Assembly (NCBI RefSeq): GCF_014650775.1
Contig: NZ_BMVP01000001.1
Span: 620,001 to 684,000, forward strand
Source of the DNA: Streptomyces cirratus
GTDB taxonomy: Bacteria; Actinomycetota; Actinomycetes; Streptomycetales; Streptomycetaceae
DNA: 64,000 bases
Direction of reading: 5' to 3'
The translations under genes and the position numbers were made by a program. Below the pieces are notes generated by a model. That model was not told the origin of the DNA. It did not search any database and saw only the letters and a program-made list of their open reading frames with translations. Below, one piece after another: positions 28,978 to 39,507 of the stretch (positions are counted from its first letter, which is position 1; every line of letters starts with the position of its first letter).

Positions 28978-30261
28978 ATGACTTCGGACCGGCATGTGGT
29001 GGTGATCGGCGGCGGCCTGGCGGGCCTGCGGTGCGCGGCGCGGCTGACCGCCGGCGGTGCCGCGGCGGTCACGGTCCTCGGCGAGGAGCCGCACGCCCCG
29101 TACAACCGCGTGCTGCTGGCCGAGATCCTGGCCGGCCGGTACGCCGCCGAGGTGACCGCGCTCCCGGACCCGGGCCCGGTGCTGCGCCGGGGCGTGCGCG
29201 CGGTCCGCGTCGACCGCGCCGACCGGACGGTGCACTGCGACGACGGGGCGGTGCTCGGGTACGACACCCTCGTCCTGGCCACCGGCTCGAACCCGGTGCT
29301 CCCCCCTCTGCGCGGCCTGTTCGAGCCGGACGGCCGGGCGCTCCCCGAGGGGGTGCACGCGTTCCGCACCATGGACGACTGCCTGGCCCTCTCGGCGGCC
29401 GTACGCCCCGGCCTGCGCGCCGTGGTGATCGGCGGCGGCCTCCTCGGCGTCTCGGCGGCCCGGGCCCTGGCCGCCCGCGGCGCCCAGGTGGTGCTCGCGC
29501 AGCAGGCCCAGCGGCTGATGGAACGCCAGCTGGACGCGCCCGCCTCGGCCCTGCTGGGCGCCCACCTCACCGCTCTCGGCATCGAGATCCACACCGAGTG
29601 CCGGGTCCGCGGCCTGACCAAGACCGCGGACCCCCGCGCCGGGGCCGGAACCCGGGTCACCGGCGTCGAACTCGCCGACGGCTACCGGCTCGACGCCGAA
29701 CTCGTGGTGCTCGCCTGCGGGGTGCGCCCGCGCACCGGACTGGCGCGGGCCGCCGGGCTGGAGGTGCGGGGCGGCATCGTCGTGGACGACCGGCTGCGCA
29801 CCAGCGACCCCCGCATCCACGCCATCGGCGACTGCGCCGAGCACGACGGCCGGGTGTACGGGCTGGCCGGGCCCGCGCTGGAGCAGGCCGACGCCCTCGC
29901 GGCCTCCCTGACCGGTACCGGCGGCCCCGCCGGCGCCTACACCGGCACCCGCGCGCTGACCCGGCTCACCCTCACCCCCGGCGGCGAAGGCTCGCGCGAC
30001 GGCGAGGGCTCCCCCGGCGGCGGCGGCTCCCTGGACCTCGCCGCCTTCGGGGAGCCGACCCCGCTGCCGGGTGACGACGTGATCCGCCTCGCCGACGCCA
30101 CCCGCCGGACCTACCGGCAGGTCGTCGTACGCGGCGACCGCCTGGTCGGCGGGGTCCTGCTCGGCGAACTGTCCACCGTGGGCGCCCTGGCCCGCTCCTG
30201 GGAGGACGGGGCCGCCCTGACCGACTTCTCGCACCTGCTCACCGACGACGGAGGCTCCTGA
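28978..30261 (+). CDS. FAD/NAD(P) oxidoreductase, electron-transfer partner of assimilatory nitrate/nitrite reductase
   Basis: This encodes 427 aa. The motifs are VVIGGGLAGLRCAARL (FAD), VLATGSNPVLPPL, VVIGGGLLGVSAARALAARGAQ (NADH) and IHAIGDCAEHDGRVYGLA. It matches the N-terminal reductase module of NirB and the stand-alone NasB-type subunits that reduce nitrate reductase. It lacks any iron-sulfur motif. A Gly/Ser/Glu low-complexity insert sits at about 338-353. Its stop is two bases before nirB, so the two are co-transcribed; it could supply electrons to NasA, which has no reductase domain of its own. Confidence 0.88.
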   Translation: MTSDRHVVVIGGGLAGLRCAARLTAGGAAAVTVLGEEPHAPYNRVLLAEILAGRYAAEVTALPDPGPVLRRGVRAVRVDRADRTVHCDDGAVLGYDTLVLATGSNPVLPPLRGLFEPDGRALPEGVHAFRTMDDCLALSAAVRPGLRAVVIGGGLLGVSAARALAARGAQVVLAQQAQRLMERQLDAPASALLGAHLTALGIEIHTECRVRGLTKTADPRAGAGTRVTGVELADGYRLDAELVVLACGVRPRTGLARAAGLEVRGGIVVDDRLRTSDPRIHAIGDCAEHDGRVYGLAGPALEQADALAASLTGTGGPAGAYTGTRALTRLTLTPGGEGSRDGEGSPGGGGSLDLAAFGEPTPLPGDDVIRLADATRRTYRQVVVRGDRLVGGVLLGELSTVGALARSWEDGAALTDFSHLLTDDGGS

Positions 30262-30263
30262 TC

Positions 30264-32825
30264 ATGGCCGCAGTCCCGCCCACCCCCGGACCCGCATCCG
30301 CGGCCGGCCCCGCCCTGGTGCTCGTCGGCCACGGCATGGTCGGCCAGCGCTACCTGGAGGCCCTCGCCGAGCGCGGGATCACCGCCACGCACCGCGTCAC
30401 CGTCCTGTGCGAGGAGCCCCGGCCCGCCTACGACCGGGTCCACCTGACCTCCTATTTCTCCGGCAGCACCCCCGAGGACCTGTCGCTGACCCCGGACGGG
30501 TTCATGGCCCGGCACGGGATCGACCTGCACCTCGGCGACCCCGCCGAGACCATCGACCGCGGCGCCCGCACCGTCACCTCCCGCTCCGGGCGGGTGTTCC
30601 CGTACGACGTCCTCGTACTGGCGACCGGCAGCTACCCCTTCGTGCCGCCCGTGCCCGGCAAGGACGCCCCCGGCTGCTTCGTGTACCGCACCATCGAGGA
30701 CCTCCTCGCGATCGAGGCGTACGGCAGGGGCCGCGGCAGCGGGGCCGTCGTCGGAGGCGGACTCCTCGGACTGGAGGCCGCGGGCGCGCTGCAAGGACTG
30801 GGGCTGGCCACCCGGGTCGTGGAGTTCGCCCCGCGCCTGATGCCCGTCCAGGTCGACGACGGGGGCGGCGCCGCCCTGCTGCGCACCATCGAGGCGATGG
30901 GACTGAGCGTCCACACCGGCGTCGGCACCCAGGAGATCCTCACCGGCGAGGACGGCTCGGTGAGCGGGATGCGCCTTTCCGACGGCTCGACCGTCCCCGC
31001 CGACCTGGTCGTCTTCTCCGCCGGTGTCCGCCCCCGCGACCAGCTCGCCCGCGACGCCGGGCTTGCCGTCGGCGAACGCGGCGGGATCGCCGTCGACGCC
31101 CGCTGCCGGACCTCCGACCCGGGCGTGTACGCGATCGGCGAATGCGCGATGGCCGTCGACGGCCGGGTCTACGGCCTGGTCGCCCCCGGCTACGAGATGG
31201 CCGAGACCGCCGCCGACGACCTGCTGGGCCGTGAGCGGGAGTTCACCGGGGCCGACCTGTCCACCAAGCTCAAGCTGCTCGGCGTGGACGTGGCCTCCTT
31301 CGGCGACGCCCACGGAGCCACCCCCGACTGCCTCGACGTCGTCTACTCCGACTCCCGCTCCGGCGTCTACAAGAAGCTGGTCGTCTCCCCCGACGGCGTG
31401 CTGCTCGGCGGGGTCCTCGTCGGTGACGCCGACGCCTACGGGCTGCTGCGCCCGCTCACCGGCAGCGTCCCGCCGGTCCTGCCCGAGCAGCTGGTGCTGC
31501 CCGCGGGCATCGGCCCGGCCGCGCAGCTCGGGCCGTCCGCGCTGCCCGACACGGCGGTGATCTGCTCCTGCCACAACGTCACCAAGAAGGAGATCACCGC
31601 CTTCACTTCCCTGCCCGAGGTCAAGAAGTGCACCAAGGCCGGCACCGGCTGCGGCGGCTGCCTCAAGGTGATCGGGCAGCTGCTTCCCGCCGCCGCCGAC
31701 AAGGGGCTGTGCGGCTGCTTCCCGTACACCCGCGCCGAGCTGTACGAGATCGTCCGCACCCGCCGCCTGACCTCCTACCGGGAGATCCTCGACGGCCACG
31801 GCCGTGAAGACGCCCGGGGCGGCGAGGGGTGCGAGGTCTGCAAGCCCGCCGTCGCCTCGGTCATCGCCTCGCTCGCCGCGACGCTGGGCGCGAGCGGATA
31901 CGTCCTGGACGGGGAGCAGGCCGCCCTCCAGGACACCAACGACCACTTCCTGGCGAACATGCAGCGCAACGGCTCGTACTCGGTCGTCCCCCGCATTCCC
32001 GGCGGTGAGATCACCCCCGACAAGCTCATCGTGATCGGCGAGGTGGCCCGCGACTTCGGCCTCTACACGAAGATCACCGGGGGGCAGCGGATCGACCTCT
32101 TCGGGGCCGCGGTCGACCAGCTCCCGCGCATCTGGGCGCGGCTGGTGGACGCCGGGTTCGAGTCCGGGCACGCCTACGGGAAGGCGCTGCGCACGGTGAA
32201 GTCCTGCGTGGGCCGGACGTGGTGCCGCTACGGGGTCCAGGACAGCGTGCGCATGGCCATCGACCTGGAGCTGCGCTACCGGGGCCTGCGCGCCCCGCAC
32301 AAATTGAAGTCGGCGGTGTCGGGGTGCACCCGCGAGTGCGCGGAGGCACAGAGCAAGGACTTCGGCGTCATCGCCACGGCGAACGGCTGGAACCTCTACG
32401 TCGGCGGCAACGGCGGGGCCAGCCCGCGCCACGCCGACCTGCTCGCCCAGGACCTGTCCGACGCCGAACTCGTCCGCCTCATCGACCGGTTCCTCATGTT
32501 CTACATCCGCACCGCCGACCGGCTGGAGCGGACCTCGACCTGGCTGGAGCGGCTGGAGGGCGGGCTGGACCACCTGCGGGACGTGATCGTCCACGACTCG
32601 CTCGGTCTGTGCGCGGAGCTGGAGTCGCTGATGGCCGACCACGTCGCCCACTACCGCGACGAGTGGGCCGAGACCCTCCGGGACCCCGAGCGGCTGCGCC
32701 GGTTCGTTTCCTTCGTCAACGCGCCCGGCGCCCCGGACCCCAGCGTGCGGTTCGTGCCGGAACGCGACCAGGTCAAGCCCGACCTGACCGTACTGACCCT
32801 TGAGCCCGTGGGAGGCGACCGGTGA
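30264..32825 (+). CDS. nirB: NAD(P)H nitrite reductase large subunit
   Basis: This encodes 853 aa, normal for NirB. The layout is an FAD/NAD(P)H module (1-about 400), a BFD-like [2Fe-2S] domain with CSCHNVTKKE near 433 and CTKAGTGCGGC near 456, and the siroheme/[4Fe-4S] domain with ligands in CVGRTWC (near 648) and CTRECAEAQ (near 687). It reduces nitrite to ammonium in the cytoplasm with six electrons. It overlaps nirD by four bases (GTGA). It needs siroheme, consistent with the nearby chelatase gene. Confidence 0.97.
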   Translation: MAAVPPTPGPASAAGPALVLVGHGMVGQRYLEALAERGITATHRVTVLCEEPRPAYDRVHLTSYFSGSTPEDLSLTPDGFMARHGIDLHLGDPAETIDRGARTVTSRSGRVFPYDVLVLATGSYPFVPPVPGKDAPGCFVYRTIEDLLAIEAYGRGRGSGAVVGGGLLGLEAAGALQGLGLATRVVEFAPRLMPVQVDDGGGAALLRTIEAMGLSVHTGVGTQEILTGEDGSVSGMRLSDGSTVPADLVVFSAGVRPRDQLARDAGLAVGERGGIAVDARCRTSDPGVYAIGECAMAVDGRVYGLVAPGYEMAETAADDLLGREREFTGADLSTKLKLLGVDVASFGDAHGATPDCLDVVYSDSRSGVYKKLVVSPDGVLLGGVLVGDADAYGLLRPLTGSVPPVLPEQLVLPAGIGPAAQLGPSALPDTAVICSCHNVTKKEITAFTSLPEVKKCTKAGTGCGGCLKVIGQLLPAAADKGLCGCFPYTRAELYEIVRTRRLTSYREILDGHGREDARGGEGCEVCKPAVASVIASLAATLGASGYVLDGEQAALQDTNDHFLANMQRNGSYSVVPRIPGGEITPDKLIVIGEVARDFGLYTKITGGQRIDLFGAAVDQLPRIWARLVDAGFESGHAYGKALRTVKSCVGRTWCRYGVQDSVRMAIDLELRYRGLRAPHKLKSAVSGCTRECAEAQSKDFGVIATANGWNLYVGGNGGASPRHADLLAQDLSDAELVRLIDRFLMFYIRTADRLERTSTWLERLEGGLDHLRDVIVHDSLGLCAELESLMADHVAHYRDEWAETLRDPERLRRFVSFVNAPGAPDPSVRFVPERDQVKPDLTVLTLEPVGGDR

Positions 32826-33160
32826 CCATCGAGCTGGAAGTGAACGGCGGCTGGCTGACGGTGTGCGAGCTGTCGGAGCTGATCCCTGGGCGCGGGGTCG
32901 CGGCCCTGTTGCCCGACGGGAGCCAGGCCGCGGTGTTCGTGGACCGCGGGGGACGCCCGTACGCCATCGGCAACCGGGACCCCTTCACCGGCGCGCAGGT
33001 GCTCGCCAGGGGACTGGTGGGCGCGGTGACGGGACGCCCCTTCGTGGCCTCGCCGCTGCTCAAGCAGCGGTTCGACCTGGAGTCGGGGCGCTGTCTGGAC
33101 GACGACGCGGTGGCGGTCCGGACCTATCCGGTACGGACCGCCGTGCCCTCGCCCGCGTAG
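32822..33160 (+). CDS. nirD: Nitrite reductase small subunit
   Basis: This encodes 112 aa from a GTG overlapping the nirB stop. It has the Rieske-like fold of NirD: VCELSELIPGRGVAALL, VFVDRGGRPYAIGNRDPFTGA and a C-terminal hairpin. The Cys-x-His ligands of true Rieske proteins are absent (NRDP at that position), as in other NirD proteins, so it should bind no cluster. It stabilises NirB. It converges on the VOC gene, with 14 bases between the stops. Confidence 0.95.
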   Translation: MTIELEVNGGWLTVCELSELIPGRGVAALLPDGSQAAVFVDRGGRPYAIGNRDPFTGAQVLARGLVGAVTGRPFVASPLLKQRFDLESGRCLDDDAVAVRTYPVRTAVPSPA

Positions 33161-33174
33161 GGCAGCCGGGGGGA

Positions 33175-33585
33175 CTACTGTGCCTGGATCGCCGCCGGGT
33201 CCATCCACATGATCTCCCAGGTGTGACCGTCGAGGTCCTCGAAGGCCCGCCCGTACATGAAGCCGTGGTCCTGCGCGGCCCGGGGCTCGGTGCCGCCCGC
33301 GCCGACGGCCGCGTCGACCAGCGCGTCCACCGCGTCGCGGCTCTCGGCGCTCAGGCACAGCAGGGCCTCGGTGGTGGTGGAGGTGTCAGCGATGGCCTTG
33401 TGGGTGAAGTCCTTGAAGCGGGCCTCGGTCAGCAGCATCGCGTAGATGGTGTCGCTGATGACCAGGGAGGCGCCGTTCTCGTCGCTGAACTGAGCGTTGA
33501 AGGAGTAGCCGAGCTTGCCCCAGAAGGCCTTGCTCGCCTCCAGGTCCTTGACCGGCAGGTTGACGAAGATCATGGTGGCGGACAT
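33175..33585 (-). CDS. VOC (glyoxalase/bleomycin-resistance fold) protein
   Basis: This encodes 136 aa. It has paired beta-alpha-beta-beta-beta repeats: MIFVNLPVKDLEASKAFWGK, GYSFNAQFSDENGASLVIS, and a C-terminal DLDGHTWEIMWMDP. Metal ligands are less obvious than in glyoxalase I; His in the DGHTW segment and Glu in WEIMW are candidates. Proteins of this PhnB/lactoylglutathione-lyase-like group are often of unknown role. The ATG at 33585 follows GAGAGA; the 22-residue upstream extension is unlikely. Confidence 0.86.
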   Translation of the reverse strand: MSATMIFVNLPVKDLEASKAFWGKLGYSFNAQFSDENGASLVISDTIYAMLLTEARFKDFTHKAIADTSTTTEALLCLSAESRDAVDALVDAAVGAGGTEPRAAQDHGFMYGRAFEDLDGHTWEIMWMDPAAIQAQ

Positions 33586-33718
33586 CTCGGTCTCTCTTCT
33601 CTCGCGGTGGTGCGTTCGAAGGGGTAGACCGGGCCGCCCCGGGAAACTCATCGCTCCCGGGAAAGGTTTTTCCGGCCCGTCCCTGCGTCGTTCATCTCCT
33701 ACGCGGCTCCCCGCGCCG

Positions 33719-34771
33719 TCAGGACGCCACGGCGCCGCCCTTGAGCAGCGCCGCCCCCAGCGGGGTCACCGTGTGCAGCACGGCGTTGCCCCGGCGCAGG
33801 GTCGTGACCAGGCCCGCCTCCCGCATCACACAGGCGTGCTGGCTCGCGGAGGCGAGGGACACCCCCGCCCGGCGGGCCAGTTCGCTGGTCGTGGCCCCGT
33901 CGCCGATGGCCCGCAGCACCACCGAGCGGGTGTGCCCGACGAGCTTTCCCAAGGTCCGCTGGCGCTGCTCCTCCGCGGGGCGGGCGGCCTCCCCCTGGGC
34001 GGGGGCCGAGGCGAGCTGCGCCGCCGCCGGGTACACCAGGACCGGCGGCAGCTCCGGGTCGTGCAGGGTGACGGCCGTACGGCGGCAGAAGAAGGACGGC
34101 TGGAGCAGCAGCCCCCGCCCCCGCAACCGGACGTCCCGGTCCACCGGGTAGTCGCACTCCAGGACCGGCGCCCGCCAGCGCAGCATCGGCGGCAGCGACG
34201 CGAGCAGCTCGTCCGCGCCGCCGTCCAGCAGTGCGCGGCCCCTGGCTGCCCGCTCGGCCTCGATCTGGGCCTGGATGTGGGTCCAGTAGGGCTCCACGGC
34301 CACCCGGTGGTACGCGCGCAGTTCGCCCAGCAGCCTCGGCATGTGCTTGGACGCGTCGTCCATGAAGTCCCGCAGCCGGCGCGGGACGAGGGTGTCGCCC
34401 GCGCCGCCCGCTCCCGGCGGCATGCCGAAGGCGGCGCCGACGCGCGCTCCCGCGCCCAGCATCGAAAGCTCGCGGCGTATTCGCTCGGGGCGTATGCCGC
34501 GCAGCGCGTCGAGGCCGAGGTCCCACCCGTACTGGCCCTCGACCGGGGTCAGGAAATCGGGGAAATAGCCGCGCCCCGGTATCAGCGCGCCGAGGAGTCT
34601 TGTTTCACTATTCAACCGGCTCCGGGTTTCCGTACGCCATTCACCGAACAACCGGGCATCACGCCGGTCCCTTAAGCGGTGAAAGCTGAGAATCGTTTCC
34701 CACAACGCATCGGGACGTCCCGCCATCCGTACGCGTGCGAGATCCACTCCCGTGAAATGGATACGAAGCAC
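33719..34771 (-). CDS. ArsR-family regulator with N-terminal DUF5937-like domain
   Basis: This encodes 350 aa from a GTG. The N-terminal about 250 residues (IHFTGVDLARVRMAGRPDALWE) form a domain typical of a large Streptomyces group of fused regulators. The C-terminal winged helix (about 268-345) contains TLGKLVGHTRSVVLRAIGD, then TSELARRAGVSLASASQHACVM and AVLHTVTPLGAALL. No metal-binding ELCVCDL motif is present, so it likely senses something other than a metal. Targets are unknown; no divergent gene is adjacent. Confidence 0.85.
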   Translation of the reverse strand: MLRIHFTGVDLARVRMAGRPDALWETILSFHRLRDRRDARLFGEWRTETRSRLNSETRLLGALIPGRGYFPDFLTPVEGQYGWDLGLDALRGIRPERIRRELSMLGAGARVGAAFGMPPGAGGAGDTLVPRRLRDFMDDASKHMPRLLGELRAYHRVAVEPYWTHIQAQIEAERAARGRALLDGGADELLASLPPMLRWRAPVLECDYPVDRDVRLRGRGLLLQPSFFCRRTAVTLHDPELPPVLVYPAAAQLASAPAQGEAARPAEEQRQRTLGKLVGHTRSVVLRAIGDGATTSELARRAGVSLASASQHACVMREAGLVTTLRRGNAVLHTVTPLGAALLKGGAVAS

Positions 34772-35014
34772 CGAACCCCCACCTGTGCAACCGCAATCCC
34801 CCCGCCCCATGAGTATGCACGCCGTCACACGTGGTCACCACGCCCTTTCAGCCACAGTTGAAACCCCTTTCGGCAGGAGCGTGACAACCGAAATCCTGTA
34901 CTCCGCCAGGCACACTCCGGTGCGACCGAAACGCTCCGTGAAGGCCGTGGGGGGCTTTGCGGGGCCTGGCGGTCGGTCGCACAGGTAAGCGCCGACGTGC
35001 CTGGCGATAGGCGG

Positions 35015-35050
35015 CAGGCGGTGGACGGGTGGGGATCCGTCCACCGCCTG
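35015..35050 (-). terminator. Strong hairpin downstream of ppdK
   Basis: A perfect 14-bp stem (35015-35028 with 35037-35050) with an 8-base loop and no T tract on either strand. It may be a backup terminator separating ppdK from the ArsR-type gene. Confidence 0.55.
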
Positions 35051-35085
35051 GTGCCGTAATGGCGACTTGGTTGAATACGGGCCTT

Positions 35086-35146
35086 AAACGCAAAGCAGGC
35101 TGCGCCCGCTTCCGGGGGTCAGGGAAACCGGAAGCAGGGCGCAGCC
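35086..35146 (-). terminator. Intrinsic terminator of ppdK
   Basis: An 18-bp stem (from 35098 to 35146) with one bulged A and a 12-base loop, followed on the minus strand by TGCTTTGCGTTT. It lies 70 bases after the ppdK stop codon. Confidence 0.75.
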
Positions 35147-35215
35147 TCAGGAACCGGTGCCGCCGGCCGGGTTCGTGCCCGGCCGAGCCGCGCCGGAACC
35201 CGGCACGGGGGGGGC

Positions 35216-37924
<2,709 letters not shown>

Positions 37925-37971
37925 GGGTCTCGACTCCTCGAGGACTCGGGTGGCTGCCCTGACGGCCAGGA

Positions 37972-38002
37972 ACATACCCAGATCGAAGGCGTCTGGGTAT
38001 GT
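37972..38002 (-). promoter_or_regulatory. Palindrome in the ppdK leader
   Basis: Perfect 11-bp arms ACATACCCAGA (37972-37982) and TCTGGGTATGT (37992-38002) with a 9-base spacer, located 48-78 bases upstream of the ppdK GTG. It could be a repressor operator or an mRNA hairpin. No T tract follows. Confidence 0.6.
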
Positions 38003-38157
38003 CCACTTGGTCGTCATGAGGCTGTAACCACCCGTGTGCCAGCCAATCGAAAGTAACCGGTAAGTAATGCCGAAGGGCGCTGAGCGTTCAGAACCCGAAG
38101 GATGAGGGGGCCCCTGGGGCCTGTCCACGCTCGGATGAGCGATCATCGATACATTTG

Positions 38158-38174
38158 CGTTCAAGTATTGAACG
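38158..38174 (-). promoter_or_regulatory. 17-bp palindrome upstream of ppdK
   Basis: Perfect arms CGTTCAA (38158-38164) and TTGAACG (38168-38174) with a 3-base centre. It is AT-richer than its surroundings and sits beside the dusB hairpin. This is a good candidate operator for a dimeric regulator at the ppdK promoter; the factor is unknown. Confidence 0.5.
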
Positions 38175-38176
38175 AA

Positions 38177-38205
38177 CAAAGGGTGGCACCCAGTGCCACC
38201 CTTTG
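38177..38205 (-). terminator. Hairpin after dusB
   Basis: A perfect 13-bp stem (38177-38189 with 38193-38205) with a 3-base loop, about 95 bases after the dusB stop. The downstream minus-strand sequence is TTCGTTCAAT, so the T tract is weak. Confidence 0.6.
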
Positions 38206-38300
38206 AAAGTCTTACCCGTGACTTAACTGCTCATCTGAGCGAAACCTCTCCCATGCGTGGCGTATATCACGCTACACCGAGGGCGATTTGTCGGCTTCCG

Positions 38301-39443
38301 TCAGCCTCCGGAGGTGTCCGTCTCGGCGTCTTCACTCACGCCTGCGCAGTCGTACGGATCCTTCAACCAGCCCTCGGGCAGGACAACCCGGTTGTTTCCG
38401 GACGTCCGGCCGCGCGGACCGTCGGCGCTGTCGGGCCAGGGCTGGTCCAGATCAAGCTCGCTCAGATGAGCGTCCAGTTCGGCGAGGGAAGAGGTCACCG
38501 CCAGCTTCTGGCGCATCTCGGATCCCACCGCGAAGCCCTTGAGGTACCAGGCCACGTGCTTACGGAAGTCGATCACCCCGCGCGCCTCGTCGCCGATCCA
38601 CTCCCCCAGCAGCTGGGCGTGCCGGTGCATGGTCGCCGCGACCTCGCGCAGCGTCGGCTTGTGGAAGTCCTCGGGGCGCCCCTCGAAGGCCGCGACCAGG
38701 TCGTTGAACAGCCACGGCCGCCCCAGGCAGCCGCGCCCCACGACCACTCCGTCACAGCCGGTCTCGCGGACCATGCGCAGCGCGTCCTCGGCGCACCAGA
38801 TGTCGCCGTTGCCGAGCACCGGGATCTCCGGCACGTGCTCCTTGAGGCGCGCGATGGCGTCCCAGTCGGCGGTGCCGCCGTAGTGCTGGGCGGTGGTGCG
38901 CCCGTGCAGGGCGATGGCGGTGACGCCCTCCTCGACCGCGATCCGGCCGGCGTCGAGGTAGGTGAGGTGCTCGTCGTTGATGCCCTTGCGCATCTTCATG
39001 GTGACGGGCAGGTCGCCGGCGCCGGCCACGGCTTCGCGCAGGATCGCGCGCAGCAGGTTCCTCTTGTAGGGCAGGGCCGAGCCGCCGCCCTTGCGGGTGA
39101 CCTTGGGGACCGGGCAGCCGAAGTTGAGGTCGATGTGGTCGGCGCGGTCCTCCTCGACGATCATGCGGACCGCCTTGCCGACCGTCGTGGGGTCGACTCC
39201 GTACAGCTGGATCGAGCGGGGCTTCTCGGTCTCGTCGAAGTGGATCAGCTGCATGGTCTTCTCGTTGCGCTCGACCAGGGCGCGCGTCGTGATCATCTCG
39301 CTGACGAACAGCCCCTTGCCGCCGCTGAACTCGCGGCACAGGGTGCGGAACGGGGCGTTGGTGATACCGGCCATGGGTGCGAGCACCACCGGGGGCTGCA
39401 CGGTGTGCGGGCCGATCGCGAGGGGCGGGGGGAGCGTGGTCAT
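38301..39443 (-). CDS. dusB: tRNA-dihydrouridine synthase
   Basis: This encodes 380 aa. The FMN-binding TIM barrel shows VVLAPMAGITNAPFRTLC, the catalytic Cys in LNFGCPVPKVTRKGGGSAL, MKMRKGINDEH, ALHGRTTAQHYGG and GNGDIWCAEDALRMV with VVGRGCLGRPWLF. It reduces uridines in tRNA D loops using FMN and NADPH. The ATG at 39443 is chosen from similarity (MTTLPPPLAIG); the long frame upstream overlaps the divergent promoter region. Confidence 0.93.
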   Translation of the reverse strand: MTTLPPPLAIGPHTVQPPVVLAPMAGITNAPFRTLCREFSGGKGLFVSEMITTRALVERNEKTMQLIHFDETEKPRSIQLYGVDPTTVGKAVRMIVEEDRADHIDLNFGCPVPKVTRKGGGSALPYKRNLLRAILREAVAGAGDLPVTMKMRKGINDEHLTYLDAGRIAVEEGVTAIALHGRTTAQHYGGTADWDAIARLKEHVPEIPVLGNGDIWCAEDALRMVRETGCDGVVVGRGCLGRPWLFNDLVAAFEGRPEDFHKPTLREVAATMHRHAQLLGEWIGDEARGVIDFRKHVAWYLKGFAVGSEMRQKLAVTSSLAELDAHLSELDLDQPWPDSADGPRGRTSGNNRVVLPEGWLKDPYDCAGVSEDAETDTSGG

Positions 39444-39507
39444 CCCCCCATTGTCGCCCAGCCGGACCCCGTCCCGTATTTCATTAGTTAGGCGTACTAT
39501 CTGAGTC

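Larger units (their letters stand above)
34772..35215. other. 444-bp gap with terminators and an inverted repeat
   Basis: This lies upstream of the ArsR-type gene and downstream of ppdK. It holds two strong hairpins (35015-35050 and 35098-35146) listed as terminators, and a 10-bp inverted repeat with long spacing (34920-34929 with 34973-34982) enclosing a G-rich segment. This could be part of the regulator's leader. No ORF is convincing. Confidence 0.5.
37925..38300. other. Gap between ppdK and dusB with palindromes and a hairpin
   Basis: This is a 376-bp region between two minus-strand genes. From right to left it has a terminator-like hairpin (38177-38205), a 17-bp palindrome (38158-38174) and an 11-bp-arm palindrome (37972-38002) in the ppdK leader. 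An open frame continues upstream of the ppdK GTG to 38179, but it shows no PPDK similarity. Confidence 0.6.

Noticed and set aside
28806-29660. N-terminal extension of the TauE/SafE frame
   Set aside because: It overlaps the divergent flavoprotein gene and has no membrane or other conserved features.
30111-32651. An 846-codon open frame on the minus strand
   Set aside because: It mirrors nirB in an antisense frame and has no recognisable domain.
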